A stretch of DNA of 64,000 nucleotides from Gemmatimonadota bacterium (GTDB lineage: Bacteria > Gemmatimonadota > Gemmatimonadetes > Longimicrobiales > Gaopeijiaceae). The stretch is taken from contig JAJCZZ010000024.1 of NCBI GenBank assembly GCA_029262115.1, positions 82,026 to 146,025 of the forward strand, written 5' to 3'. The notes below the pieces were generated by a model that saw only the letters and a program-made list of their open reading frames with translations, was not told where the DNA came from and did no database searches. This document shows positions 1 through 9,015 of this stretch, piece by piece. A program made the position numbers and the translations under genes. Each line of letters opens with the position of its first letter. Position 1 is the stretch's first letter.

Positions 1-668
1 TCGGCCGCAAGGAGAAGCTCGTCGATGGTGGCGCTCATGCCCCGCTTCAACAGAACCGGCTTGCCCGCCCGCCCAACCCGCCGCAGGAGCGGGTAGTTCT
101 GCATGTTCCGGGCGCCGACCTGGACGATATCGGCATACTCGGCCACCAGATCGACCCCATCCGGATCGATGGCCTCCGTCACCACGGCCATCCCCGTGGC
201 CTCGCGAGCGCGAGCGAGGAGCTCCAGCCCCTCCTTGCCCAGCCCCTGAAAGGAGTAGGGGGATGTGCGGGGCTTGAAGGCCCCTCCTCGGAGGATGGTC
301 GCGCCCTGGTCGCGCAGCACTTCGGCGATCCCGACGATTTGCTCTTCGCTCTCCACCGCACACGGACCGGCCATCAAGACGACGTCCGTCCCACCGATTC
401 GAGTGCCGTTGTCGAGGCGGATGATCGTGTCGTCCTCCTTCCACTCCCGCGACACCTGCTTGTACGGCTGCGTGACCGGAATCACCTCGAGGACCCCGTC
501 AAGGCCCTCGATACGGGCCGAGTCGACCCGGCCGTCGTTGCCGATGAGTCCGACCGCCGTGCGCTGCCCCCCCGGGATCGGACGCGCGTCGTAGCCCATG
601 TCACGGATGACGTCTACTACACGGTCGATGTGGTCCGTGGAGGCGTTGTGCTTCATGACGATCAGCAT
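1..668 (-). CDS. aroF: 3-deoxy-7-phosphoheptulonate (DAHP) synthase, type I-beta, 3' part beyond the window
   Basis: First enzyme of the shikimate pathway, condensing phosphoenolpyruvate and erythrose-4-phosphate. The frame runs from an ATG at 668 off the left edge, giving about 222 residues of an expected 330-350. The first ~70 residues form a ferredoxin-like regulatory domain of the kind found in I-beta enzymes (start [10 protein letters not shown]). The TIM-barrel follows with [34 protein letters not shown] and [14 protein letters not shown], all family signatures. An AAGG stretch about 8 nt upstream of the ATG can serve as ribosome binding site. It is the last visible gene of the smc-containing minus-strand run. 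The N-terminal domain suggests feedback control by aromatic products, which is known for this subtype but not shown here. Confidence 0.93.
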   Translation of the reverse strand, partial: MLIVMKHNASTDHIDRVVDVIRDMGYDARPIPGGQRTAVGLIGNDGRVDSARIEGLDGVLEVIPVTQPYKQVSREWKEDDTIIRLDNGTRIGGTDVVLMAGPCAVESEEQIVGIAEVLRDQGATILRGGAFKPRTSPYSFQGLGKEGLELLARAREATGMAVVTEAIDPDGVDLVAEYADIVQVGARNMQNYPLLRRVGRAGKPVLLKRGMSATIDELLLAA

Positions 669-723
669 TGCGGGGCCTTCGTTCGATCAGCGGAGGAACG
701 GCGGGGCTGGAACCCCGTTCGGG

Positions 724-747
724 GGGCTCCGTTCCGGTCGGGAGCCC
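724..747. terminator. GC hairpin between smc and aroF
   Basis: GGGCTCC (724-730) and GGAGCCC (741-747) can pair across a 10-nt loop. A second small GGGG/CCCC hairpin lies just to the left. There is no run of T on either strand, so this may be only a weak attenuator or chance GC structure in the 106-bp gap. Confidence 0.25.
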
Positions 748-774
748 GTCGCATGCGGTTGCCACTCAACGCGC

Positions 775-3700
775 TCAGGCGAGCCCCGCGGTCTCGAGCG
801 CCTCCTGGAGCTTCACACCCACGATCGTGCTCACGCCCGGCTCCTCCATCGTGACGCCGTAGATCCAGTCGGCCGCCTCGATGGTGCGGGGGTTGTGGGT
901 GATGACGACGAACTGGGTGTCCGCGCTGAACTGCTGGAGCAGGCGGATGAAACGACCGATGTTGTTCTCGTCGAGAGGAGCGTCCACCTCATCCAGAACA
1001 CAGAACGGGCTCGGCTTCACCAGATAGATCCCGAAGAGGAGCGAGAGGGCGGTGAGCGCCCGCTCTCCCCCCGACAGGAGATCGATCCGCTGCGTCTTCT
1101 TGCCCTTCGGTGACGCATGGATCTCGATCGGCGACTCGAGCGGGTCGTCCGGCTCCTGGAGCCAGATGTCCGCCTCGCCTCCCTCGAACAGGCCGAAGTG
1201 CGTCTTCCGGAAGTTCTCTCGGATCTGTTCGAAGGTGCTCATGAAGAGATCCGTTGCGGTCTTGTTGATCTCCCGGATGGCCGAACGCAGGTCGTTGCGA
1301 GCCGTCACCAGGTCGTCGCGCTGCTCCGTCAGGAAGGCCAGGCGGTTGGACTCCTCCTCGTGCTCCTCGACGGCAAGCATGTTGACCGGGCCGATGCGGT
1401 CGAGGGCTACCACGATCTCGCGAAGCTCCTCCTGGAGATCCTCGGGGTCTCCGTCGACGGGCTGAGCGTCGCCCAGAAGCGCATCGAGGGTGCGACCCCA
1501 CTCCGCTTCGAGCCGCTCGCGAATCCGCGCGATCTTACCGGTCAACTCCGTCTTCTCGAGTTCCAGCGTGTGGCGGCGGTCCGTGGCCGCCCGCTCCGCT
1601 GTGCGGAGTTCGCGGGCTCGCCGTTCGGCCGCGGTCAATGCATCCAGGACCTCCTGGAGCGCCTCCTGACGGGCGCGGGCTTCGGCCTCTGCTTCGGTGC
1701 GGGCGGCGAAGAGCGCCTCGGTCGCGCGTCCGCCCTCCTCCTTGATCCGACCGGTCTCGGCGAGCTCCTCACCGAGACCCTTCTCCTCGACATCGAGGGC
1801 CGCAACCCGTCGATCCGCCTGGTCGCGGGCCGAAACGACGCCCTCCAGCCGCTCACGTACCCGGGCCTCATCACCTTCGAGGCGGGCCACGTCGACCGCG
1901 AGGCGCGCGCCTTCCGCGCGGGCGGTCTCCCACTCCTCCTGTACGGTTTCGACCACGCTCCGGGCTGCAGCCCGCTCGTCGTGGATCTCGGCTTCCCGAT
2001 CGATGATCGCCGTCCGGTCCTCTCGCGCCTCCTTGGCCCGAGAGAGCGCCCGACCGCGGGCGGCCTTCGTCCCCTCCACCTGACGGGCCAACTCGTCCCG
2101 GTGGCTGTCGAGGCGCGACCGCTGGTGCGTCTGGGCCTCCATCTCGGCGACCGCCTTCCGTTGGACGTCCTCCGCCTCACGGAGGGACTGTCGCGCGTCC
2201 TCGAGCCCGAGTTCCGCAGCCTTCACCACACCCTCGGCAGCCTCCCGCTGGACGAGAGCCTCCTCCGCGTCGGTCCTCGCCGCACCGAGTTCGACCTCGA
2301 TCTCCTTGAGCCGCTCCTTCCGTTCCAGGACGCCGGTGGCACCCATCGGGTTGCCGATCCGCACCACTCCCCGGCTGTCGACGACGTTTCCGCCACGGGA
2401 AACCCGGTCCCCCTCCCCCTCCACCAGCCCCTCGTCCTCCACGAGGTCGACACCGGCCAGAAGGGCGCGGACCCAGGCTGCACCCCGGCCGGCGGGCTTC
2501 ACGTGGTCCAGGAGGGTCCCCCCGCCCGCCGTGACGTTGGGCGCACGATCGACCGGGAGCAAAATCAGACCGCCCCCGCCCGCCCACTCCTCTTCGAACC
2601 AGGAGCCAAGTCGGGCGACGGTCGTCGAATCCCGGACCACGAGCGCCCTCGCGAGGGGGCCGAGGTACGCCTCGACGGCCCGCGCCACGTCCGCTCCTGC
2701 GGCCACGAAGTCCAGCAGAGCCCCCTCGACGCCGTCGAGCCCGAGATCGAGCGCGGCCCGAACGACGGGCTCGACCCCTTCACGGTCCCGCTCCAACTCC
2801 TTCAGGCCGGAGACCTTGGCCGCCAGCGACTGAGCACGGTCCGCCGCCTTCAGTTCCGCGAGCCGTGCAGCGTCCATCGCCTCCCGGGCGGTCGAGAGAG
2901 CGGCCTGAGCGACGGCAACGTCACTCCGTGCCCGCTGAACCGCGTTGTCGAGGTCGCGCACCCGACTGGAAAAAAGATCTCCTTGGGACTGGAGATCCGT
3001 CGCCTCGTCCGTCGCGAGCTGAAGCTCCTGCGCCAAGCGCTCGAGCCGGCGCTCCAGCTCTGCAGCCTGAGCGTCCGCCGCTTCGGCGTCCCCCTCGAGC
3101 TGAGCTCCCCGTCGAGCCAGCTCGCGCTCCTTCGACTCCGCCCCCTCGAGGTGCTGCCGCGCTTCCTGGAGCCTGGCGCGCACAGCGTCGGCTTCGGCCC
3201 CGCGGGCCTCGGCCACGGCGCGCAGGTCGCCCAGCTCTCCCGCCAGTCGGGTCTGGTCTTCCGCGAGGGCATCCGTGGCGGCCCCGAGGGTGGCCGAGCG
3301 CTCGCGAGCCTCGGAACGCTCTTCACCGATCTGGGCCAGGCGGCGTGATGCGTACACGGTGCGCTCCTCGGCGACCGCGAGATCCCGCTCCCACCGGACC
3401 AACTTCTCCCGAATGACCTCCAACTTGCCCGACGCCTCGACCCGAGCCCGCTCGGCATCGACTTCGCGAAGACGTAGTGCTTCGTATTCGGACTCCGCGG
3501 CCTGAAGCTCCGCGGCCATGCCCTGCCCGGTTTGCAGGTCACCCTCGAGCTCCCGGCCGACGGCGGTGAGCCGCCCGCCCAACTCCTCCAACTGGTGCCG
3601 GACGAAGGTGACCTCGACGTCCAGACGGCGCTGACGAAGTTCCAGGTAGCGCTCCGCCTTGCCCTTCTGCCGCGCGAGCGAGCGCACCTTGGTCTGGACC

Positions 3701-4290
3701 TCGGAGATCACGTCCTCCAGGCGTTGGAGGTCCATTTCCGCGCGCTCGAGGCGGCGCGTGGCCGCCTTGCGACGGTCCTTGTACTTCCCGATGCCGGAGG
3801 CCTCCTCGAACAGATGGCGACGCTCCTCGGTCCGGTCCGACAGGATCGCGTCGATCATCCGCCCTTCGATGATCGAGTAGGCGTTGGCGCCAAGGCCGGT
3901 GTCCCGGCAGAGATCCACGACGTCCCGCAGGCGACACGACGAGCGGTTGATGAAGTACTCCGAGCCCCCGTCCCGGAACACCTGCCGCCCGATCTCGACC
4001 TCCTCGAAGGGGACGGGAAGCGCCCCGTCCTCGTTGCTCACGGTCATGGAAACCGAGCCGCGATTGACGGGCCGTCGGTTCACGGAGCCCTGGAAGATGG
4101 CCTCGTCCATCTTCGCGCCGCGGATGGCCGTCGGGCGCTGTTCGCCCAGAACCCACCGGATGGCGTCACTGATGTTGGACTTGCCGCACCCGTTCGGCCC
4201 GACGATGGCCGTAATACCATCGTGGAACTCGACCTTGGTCGTGTCGGCGAACGACTTGAATCCATGGACCTTGAGCGCGCGAAGCTTCAT
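775..4290 (-). CDS. smc: Chromosome segregation ATPase SMC
   Basis: Condensin-type ATPase that organises and segregates the chromosome, normally with ScpA and ScpB (not in this window). At 1171 residues it is full length. Walker A GPNGCGKSN lies at residues 31-39, the ABC signature LSGGERALTA begins near 1072, and Walker B FCVLDEVDAP is near 1095-1104. Two long Ala/Glu/Arg-rich coiled coils (about 170-500 and 660-1000) flank a globular hinge (about 510-650). The ATG at 4290 gives the canonical N-terminus MKLRALKVHGFKSF. The extreme GC and coiled-coil composition produces long spurious frames on the other strand. Confidence 0.98.
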   Translation of the reverse strand: MKLRALKVHGFKSFADTTKVEFHDGITAIVGPNGCGKSNISDAIRWVLGEQRPTAIRGAKMDEAIFQGSVNRRPVNRGSVSMTVSNEDGALPVPFEEVEIGRQVFRDGGSEYFINRSSCRLRDVVDLCRDTGLGANAYSIIEGRMIDAILSDRTEERRHLFEEASGIGKYKDRRKAATRRLERAEMDLQRLEDVISEVQTKVRSLARQKGKAERYLELRQRRLDVEVTFVRHQLEELGGRLTAVGRELEGDLQTGQGMAAELQAAESEYEALRLREVDAERARVEASGKLEVIREKLVRWERDLAVAEERTVYASRRLAQIGEERSEARERSATLGAATDALAEDQTRLAGELGDLRAVAEARGAEADAVRARLQEARQHLEGAESKERELARRGAQLEGDAEAADAQAAELERRLERLAQELQLATDEATDLQSQGDLFSSRVRDLDNAVQRARSDVAVAQAALSTAREAMDAARLAELKAADRAQSLAAKVSGLKELERDREGVEPVVRAALDLGLDGVEGALLDFVAAGADVARAVEAYLGPLARALVVRDSTTVARLGSWFEEEWAGGGGLILLPVDRAPNVTAGGGTLLDHVKPAGRGAAWVRALLAGVDLVEDEGLVEGEGDRVSRGGNVVDSRGVVRIGNPMGATGVLERKERLKEIEVELGAARTDAEEALVQREAAEGVVKAAELGLEDARQSLREAEDVQRKAVAEMEAQTHQRSRLDSHRDELARQVEGTKAARGRALSRAKEAREDRTAIIDREAEIHDERAAARSVVETVQEEWETARAEGARLAVDVARLEGDEARVRERLEGVVSARDQADRRVAALDVEEKGLGEELAETGRIKEEGGRATEALFAARTEAEAEARARQEALQEVLDALTAAERRARELRTAERAATDRRHTLELEKTELTGKIARIRERLEAEWGRTLDALLGDAQPVDGDPEDLQEELREIVVALDRIGPVNMLAVEEHEEESNRLAFLTEQRDDLVTARNDLRSAIREINKTATDLFMSTFEQIRENFRKTHFGLFEGGEADIWLQEPDDPLESPIEIHASPKGKKTQRIDLLSGGERALTALSLLFGIYLVKPSPFCVLDEVDAPLDENNIGRFIRLLQQFSADTQFVVITHNPRTIEAADWIYGVTMEEPGVSTIVGVKLQEALETAGLA

Positions 4291-4363
4291 GTATCGTCAA
4301 CCGGTACGGAAAGCGTTCTTCGGTGATGTCGCGGGGATCCGCAACGGAGGAAGGAGGGGTGCC

Positions 4364-6379
4364 TCAGGGGGCCACCCCGGCCCGGTCGACCAGCGTGACG
4401 GGCAAGCCTCGCTCAGCCAGGAGGGACGCCATGTGGGCCGCCTCTGACTCGTCTGCGTAGGCCCCGGCGTAGATGCGGTAGGTAGCGTCGCCCTCCCTGG
4501 CGGTCGCCCTCAGCACGTATGCAAAAATACCGTCACGGCTCAAACTCCCGACGAGATTCTGAGCCTCGCCTCGGTCGGCCACCTCACCGAGAAGAAAGGC
4601 CTTCGGCGTCGGGCGCACCATCCAGCGGGAGCGATCACCACCGATGATGCCGGCCACGGACTGGGACAGGCTCTCCGCGCCGACCTCGTCGGCCGCCGGT
4701 CCAACGATGACGCGGTGAAAGAGACTGCCGTCCACCAGGACGGGCGCCACGGCCCACACCCGATCCGGGACCCGCGCCGCCAACTCGGCGGCCCGACGTC
4801 TGGCCACGCCCTCGTCGCGGTAGGACTCCAGAACAATGGAAAAGGCGGCCGGCGGCGTCATCGCCTGTGAGCGGGCAACAGGCGCTACGTCTCCCGGCGT
4901 CGTGGAGGGAACCGCACCGTCGAGCGGGGGGGCCGTCACCCCGGGCGACACGAGGCCGGGAACAGCGATCAGCCCGAACCACCACCCGGCAACGGCCAGC
5001 GCGACCAGGAACAGGAGCATCAGAATCGCCGGCAGCGGGTTCCGCGTCTTCTTCTCCTGCGCCACGTCGAACGCCGCCGCCACCCGCTCTTCTGTAGGCG
5101 CAGCGCGGGCTGCCTCGACTTCCGCGATGATCTCGTCCGCCGTCGGAACGGGTGGAGGCGCCTCCGCCTCGCCACCGGGCGCCACCCCCGCGGCGTAATC
5201 ACGGCCTCCGGTACCCGCGTCGGAGGTCACATAGGCGTCGGTCGCCTTCCGCGCCGAGTCGTCCCGACCGCTCTCCCCGAGGGCGTCGGTCTTCTCGGTG
5301 GAATCGGGCTCGGGGGACGAGGTCTCTCCGGCGGCCTCTCCGAAGACCACATCCCGTTCGAGGTCCCGAGACGAATCGTCGAAGGCGGCTGGCGCTCCTT
5401 CCTCCTCGGTCTGAGCGCCCGTCAGGACGTGCCCGTCACCCCCCGCCGAATCGTACGCCCAAGCGCCATCATCACTCCCTTCGTCCCCGTCCGGCGCATC
5501 GGACGGAGTCTCGTCCGTATCAGTCAAGAAATCCGCGTCAGCCGTGGCCGAGGAGGTCTCGTCCGTATCGGGCGAGACGTCCCGGTCAGCCGTGGCCGAG
5601 GGACGGTCGTCGGGACCAACGGTCTCTCCCTCGTCCGCCAATTCAAGGCGGTCCACGAGGTGATTGCCGTCGTCGTCGGTCCGGAACAGCTCGTCGGATT
5701 CATCTGCCAGGAAGCCGTCGCCCACCGGGAAGTTCCCGACCGGGCCCGGCCCGACGTCGACCTCGGCCTCATCCCCGGCCCCGAGTCCCAGCCCGGCGTC
5801 CGCGGCGTCGCCGCCGTGTTCGGCACCGACGACCGCTCGAACCTTCGACGACGACGCGCCCACGAGATCGGCCACGTCGTCGTCCGGGGCGGCCAGGACC
5901 ACCACGTCCGTGGCGTCGACCATCGCCTGGGATGCGCTTGCGTCGGACCGGGGCACAAACACCACGAGCGTCGCGCCCGCCTGGAGGAAGCCCCGGCACA
6001 TCCCGGACCATCGCTCGTGCCGCAGGACGCCCGCCGGGTCGGCCACAGCCGTGCCTGCGGGAACGAAGAACATCGGCTCGCCGCCGACCCGCCGCGCCAC
6101 ACGGCCGACCGAGGCGCCATAGAGGACCGCGTCGGTCAGACCTTCGTCGTTGTCCCTCCCGACTTCGTCGTGGAGAGTCGGCGCGGAGATCCCCCCGTCG
6201 AACAGGACGACGCGCCGCCCATTACGGCCCCACGCGCGGGCCAGCCGGACGGCAACGGACGGTGCCCACGCCTCGGTCGAGGGCGATGCGACAACGGCCA
6301 CGATCCGACCCGGTTCATCCGGAAGCGACGGCGGCGTGGAGGCGGCGAATCGCGTCCAGGTCGGTAACGAATCGGTCAT
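4364..6379 (-). CDS. SPOR-domain membrane protein with a degenerate ParA/BY-kinase-like N-terminal domain
   Basis: About 671 residues from the ATG at 6379 (MTDSLPTW); an ATG at 6415 would add 12 residues. The first ~165 residues look like the MinD/CpsD nucleotide-binding fold: a beta strand VAVVAS, then VVLFDGG, PTLHDE, GLTDAVLYG, FVPAG and VVVLAAP. The P-loop reads SPSTEAWAP, with no GKT/GKS, so ATP binding is doubtful. A long Asp/Glu/Ser/Thr-rich region with repeated DTDE and SATAD units follows. A single membrane helix (LPAILMLLFLVALAVAGWWF) comes next, and the end holds two SPOR-like repeats of about 75 residues each. SPOR domains bind denuded peptidoglycan at division sites, so a cell-envelope or division role is inferred. 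It lies between rsfS and smc on the same strand. Confidence 0.75.
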   Translation of the reverse strand: MTDSLPTWTRFAASTPPSLPDEPGRIVAVVASPSTEAWAPSVAVRLARAWGRNGRRVVLFDGGISAPTLHDEVGRDNDEGLTDAVLYGASVGRVARRVGGEPMFFVPAGTAVADPAGVLRHERWSGMCRGFLQAGATLVVFVPRSDASASQAMVDATDVVVLAAPDDDVADLVGASSSKVRAVVGAEHGGDAADAGLGLGAGDEAEVDVGPGPVGNFPVGDGFLADESDELFRTDDDGNHLVDRLELADEGETVGPDDRPSATADRDVSPDTDETSSATADADFLTDTDETPSDAPDGDEGSDDGAWAYDSAGGDGHVLTGAQTEEEGAPAAFDDSSRDLERDVVFGEAAGETSSPEPDSTEKTDALGESGRDDSARKATDAYVTSDAGTGGRDYAAGVAPGGEAEAPPPVPTADEIIAEVEAARAAPTEERVAAAFDVAQEKKTRNPLPAILMLLFLVALAVAGWWFGLIAVPGLVSPGVTAPPLDGAVPSTTPGDVAPVARSQAMTPPAAFSIVLESYRDEGVARRRAAELAARVPDRVWAVAPVLVDGSLFHRVIVGPAADEVGAESLSQSVAGIIGGDRSRWMVRPTPKAFLLGEVADRGEAQNLVGSLSRDGIFAYVLRATAREGDATYRIYAGAYADESEAAHMASLLAERGLPVTLVDRAGVAP

Positions 6380-6501
6380 GAACGCCGTGGAGTGGGGACG
6401 GTGGCCCATGGGCAAGAGTCCGGATCGTGGCCCAATTTACGGGTGCCACTGCCGGTGAGCAAACCTGGAGAACCGCCGAAACGGCCCGCCCGGCGCGGCC
6501 T

Positions 6502-6873
6502 TCAGACTGCGTCGGGCGACCACCGGGGAGCGTCGCCCCAGAGGTTCTCCAACTGGTAGAAATCGCGCGCCTGCGGGTGAAACACATGTACCACGAAGTC
6601 GATGTAGTCCAACAGGACCCACCGACCCGTTTCCCGCCCCTCGACGTGGGTCGGTCGCTCGCCTGCCTTCTTCAGTTCGTCGACCACATGGTCGGCGATG
6701 GCCTTCACCTGGACGTCCGACGTCCCGCTGGCAAGCAGAAAGAAGTCGGATGCGGAGGAGATCCCGCGCAGGTCCAGCGCGACAACGTCCTGCGCCTTGC
6801 GCTCCAGGGCCAGCTCTGCGGCGCGCACGACGGAGGACGGAAGGTCGCGGGTTTCGACTTCGGAGATCGCCAA
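6502..6873 (-). CDS. rsfS: Ribosomal silencing factor RsfS
   Basis: RsfS (DUF143) binds ribosomal protein L14 and blocks subunit joining when nutrients are scarce. The domain starts near SSVVRAAELALERKA and contains VVALDLRGISSASDFFLLASG, the family core, followed by WVLLDYIDFVVHVFHPQARDFYQLENLW. No ATG fits. The in-frame ATG at 7032 lies deep inside rplI, so a TTG at 6873 (product MAISEVETRD, 123 residues) is preferred. GAAGAAGG at the end of rplI lies about 10 nt upstream. The gene begins 7 nt after the rplI stop, which suggests translational coupling. Confidence 0.88.
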   Translation of the reverse strand: MAISEVETRDLPSSVVRAAELALERKAQDVVALDLRGISSASDFFLLASGTSDVQVKAIADHVVDELKKAGERPTHVEGRETGRWVLLDYIDFVVHVFHPQARDFYQLENLWGDAPRWSPDAV

Positions 6874-6880
6874 GTGACCG

Positions 6881-7339
6881 TCAGCCTTCTTCCGGATCGA
6901 CCCGAACCTCGATCTCGGTCTCGACATCGTTGTGGAACCGGATCGTGACCGAGCACTGCCCGACGGCTTTGATCGGCTCGTCGAGCATGACCAGCTTCTT
7001 GTCCAATTCGTAGTCGAGACCGGCATCGGCATTCAGCCTGTCCGCGATGTCCGCGGCAGTCACGGAGCCGAAAAGCTTGCCTTCGTCGCTGGCGCGAGCC
7101 TTGAACACGACGACCTGGCCGGACACCTGTGACGCCCGCCGACCCGCTTCGAGCTTGTCGCGACGCGTCTTCTCGGACTGGAGCTTCTGCTCCTCCTCGA
7201 GTCGCTTCATGTTGGCTTCGCTGGCCTCGTACGCGAGCCCGTGCGGCACCAGGTAGTTACGGCCGTAGCCGGGCTTGACCGTGATGATGTCCCCGGCCTC
7301 GCCGAGATTCTGGACGTTTTCTTTGAGGATCAACTTCAT
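6881..7339 (-). CDS. rplI: 50S ribosomal protein L9
   Basis: 152 residues, the usual length. The N-terminal rRNA-binding signature MKLILKENVQNLGEAGDIITVKPGYGRNYLVPHGLA spans 1-36 (key residues G13, G16, K22, G24, Y25). A long helix rich in Lys/Arg/Glu and the C-terminal lobe follow. It lies in the S6/S18-DUF2232-L9 order typical of many bacteria and is followed 7 nt later by rsfS. Confidence 0.98.
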   Translation of the reverse strand: MKLILKENVQNLGEAGDIITVKPGYGRNYLVPHGLAYEASEANMKRLEEEQKLQSEKTRRDKLEAGRRASQVSGQVVVFKARASDEGKLFGSVTAADIADRLNADAGLDYELDKKLVMLDEPIKAVGQCSVTIRFHNDVETEIEVRVDPEEG

Positions 7340-7359
7340 GATATCTCCAACGATGGTCG

Positions 7360-8307
7360 TCAGGTGGTCAGGTCACGCAAGCGTGTGCGCGCGTCCAACC
7401 ATGTGTCTCCAATGCCGATGACCAGGGCTCCCGTGAGCACCAGGGGCGGCACAAACAGCATTCCAAGTACGAAGAGGGCATACCCGAAGACGGACAGCCC
7501 CCCACTCAAGAACATCACCACCGCGGCGCCTCGAAGGGCGTAGAGCGCCCCCATGAACACCACGACGTTCGCGCCTCCCCGGGCCAGCATGTCGCCGCCG
7601 GCCAGAAGGACCAGTCCTCCGATGAACAGCCACACGAGGTGGTCATTGAAACGGAAGTCGGCCAGCGGCCCGAGGGCCTGATCATCGCCGTTTCGCAACC
7701 TCCGGTAGGTCCACCACGCCGCACCGAGAGCCGCGATGCTCGAAATTCCCAGCATGGCCGGAAACACGGACGCCTGGCTCTCCACCACTTCGTAGAGCGA
7801 CCCGACCAGGGTCGCTGGCAACGTATCTCCACCGCGAAGCAGCCGCATGGCCTCGATCGCGTTGTCGGCCCCGCTCATCATTCGGTTACGGATCACGAGA
7901 TCCAGCGTACCCCACGCCCCACTCCGGAGCCCGAGCACCAGGCCGGACACCCCGGCCGCTCCCACCACGGACGTCAGCGCCCGGGCGCTGAACGTCGCAC
8001 CGGGCCGGCGCAGAGTGACCGCCACGAAGAAGCCCGCCACCAGAAGCGCCCACGCCCGTTCTATGAACCACATCCCGTCGCCAGGCATCCCGCTGGTCAC
8101 GACGACGACGGCCAGCCCGCCCATGAGAGCCGTGGAGATTCCACCCAGACCGAAGACGGCTGCGCACGCAAGAAACGGGACGGCCATCAGTACGGAAGGG
8201 TGGACCACCGCAGCCGCCAGCGACACGGCCGCGAGCGCGGCAGCCCGCGGCCACCCCCTGGAGGGGCGGCCCGGTACCGGTTCATCCACCGACGACGGGG
8301 CCGACAT
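7360..8307 (-). CDS. DUF2232 (YybS-like) multi-pass membrane protein
   Basis: 315 residues with about eight hydrophobic segments, starting at roughly 25-60 and ending with a pair at about 255-300. The middle contains a predicted soluble stretch with RNRMMSG and MRLLRGGD. Position between the S18 and L9 coding regions is the classic location of YybS/DUF2232 proteins, whose biochemical role is unknown. The ATG at 8307 lies 5 nt after the S6-S18 stop codon, so it is probably translationally coupled. Assignment rests on topology and synteny more than on sharp motifs. Confidence 0.7.
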   Translation of the reverse strand: MSAPSSVDEPVPGRPSRGWPRAAALAAVSLAAAVVHPSVLMAVPFLACAAVFGLGGISTALMGGLAVVVVTSGMPGDGMWFIERAWALLVAGFFVAVTLRRPGATFSARALTSVVGAAGVSGLVLGLRSGAWGTLDLVIRNRMMSGADNAIEAMRLLRGGDTLPATLVGSLYEVVESQASVFPAMLGISSIAALGAAWWTYRRLRNGDDQALGPLADFRFNDHLVWLFIGGLVLLAGGDMLARGGANVVVFMGALYALRGAAVVMFLSGGLSVFGYALFVLGMLFVPPLVLTGALVIGIGDTWLDARTRLRDLTT

Positions 8308-8312
8308 GATCC

Positions 8313-8945
8313 TTACGCTTCGTGGCGCCGCGTGTACGGAATCAAGCTGAGGAACCGCGCGCGCTTCACCGCCGTCCCCAACTGCCGCTGGAACGGGGCC
8401 GAGACCTTGGTCGTGCGCTTCGGCAGAATCTTGCCCTGCTCCGTCAGGAAGCGAGACAGCGTCGACACGTCCTTGAAGTTGAGGAGCACGATCGGCGGTC
8501 CCTCCATCCTGCGACGACGCCCGCGCGCACCCTGGAACTCCGGCGGCGAGTCCCGGTCATCCTCGTCCTCGTCCTCATCGTCGTCATCGTCGTCGTCCCC
8601 GTCCCGGTCGGATTCCGGCTTGGTGGACTCGGCGACAATCGACTGGCCCGACGTCGGCTCTCCCTCGTTCAGCACGAGCAGGTACCGCATGACCTCGTCA
8701 TCGAGCTTGAGCAGGCGCTCGAACTCGGGAAGCGCCTCGGCCGCCGCAGTGAACTGCGCGACCACGTAGTAGCCGGAGGACTGCTTGGCGATGGGGTAGG
8801 CGAGCTGCCGAACACCCCAGTGGTCGACGGACGAGACTTCGCCGCCGTTGGCCGTGGCCAACTCGTGGAACTTCTCGAGCTTGCTGCCGACCGCACCCTC
8901 TTCCAGGGCGGGGTCGAGGATGTACACGACTTCATAGAGTCGCAT
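8313..8945 (-). CDS. rpsF-rpsR: Fused 30S ribosomal proteins S6 and S18
   Basis: One uninterrupted 210-residue frame encodes both proteins. Residues 1-95 are S6: start MRLYEVVYILDP, then DHWGVRQLAYPI, GYYVVAQF and LLKLDDEVMRYLLV. Residues 96-140 are a linker with a run of about 15 Asp/Glu (near 117-131). Residues 141-210 are S18: basic start RGRRRR, then LLNFKDVSTLSRFLTEQGKILPKR, FQRQLGTAVKRARFLSLIPY. In most bacteria rpsF, ssb and rpsR are separate genes. S6 and S18 are known to bind the 16S central domain as a heterodimer, so covalent linkage is structurally reasonable. The N-terminal cysteines of many S18 proteins are absent. GAGGGAA about 6 nt before ATG 8945 is the ribosome binding site. 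Internal ATG 8507 (before GPPIV) has no suitably spaced site. Confidence 0.92.
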   Translation of the reverse strand: MRLYEVVYILDPALEEGAVGSKLEKFHELATANGGEVSSVDHWGVRQLAYPIAKQSSGYYVVAQFTAAAEALPEFERLLKLDDEVMRYLLVLNEGEPTSGQSIVAESTKPESDRDGDDDDDDDEDEDEDDRDSPPEFQGARGRRRRMEGPPIVLLNFKDVSTLSRFLTEQGKILPKRTTKVSAPFQRQLGTAVKRARFLSLIPYTRRHEA

Positions 8946-8987
8946 GTGTGTTCCCTCGGTCCGTGCGTGAAAACGGGCTCCACCGAT

Positions 8988-9015
8988 CCGACGACGCTCT
9001 GCGCAAGGCCGTCGG
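8988..9015 (-). promoter_or_regulatory. Candidate leader hairpin of the S6-S18 gene
   Basis: The 168-bp leader upstream of the S6-S18 fusion holds CCGACG (8988-8993) and CGTCGG (9010-9015), able to form a 6-bp stem about 43 nt before the start codon. In many bacteria the S6:S18 complex represses its own mRNA by binding a leader hairpin with a CCG element. Whether this hairpin has that structure cannot be decided by eye. Confidence 0.25.

Noticed and set aside
1117..3348. 743-codon plus-strand frame opposite smc
   Set aside because: Shadow of the coiled-coil codons of smc; its translation is low-complexity with no domain, while the minus frame is a complete SMC. Similar antisense frames opposite the SPOR gene (5152-6381), the UPF0104/pdxJ genes (19095-20714) and ccmF (38763-40250) were dropped for the same reason.
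8313..8507. Separate S18 gene starting at the internal ATG 8507
   Set aside because: The only GG-rich stretch lies directly against the ATG, and the basic S18 N-terminus (RGRRRR) lies upstream of it inside the continuous frame, so a fusion is the simpler reading.
8560..8625. Short direct repeats of GTC/CTC triplets suggestive of a satellite or CRISPR-like array
   Set aside because: They encode the Asp/Glu linker of the S6-S18 fusion, with no spacers or regular long repeats.
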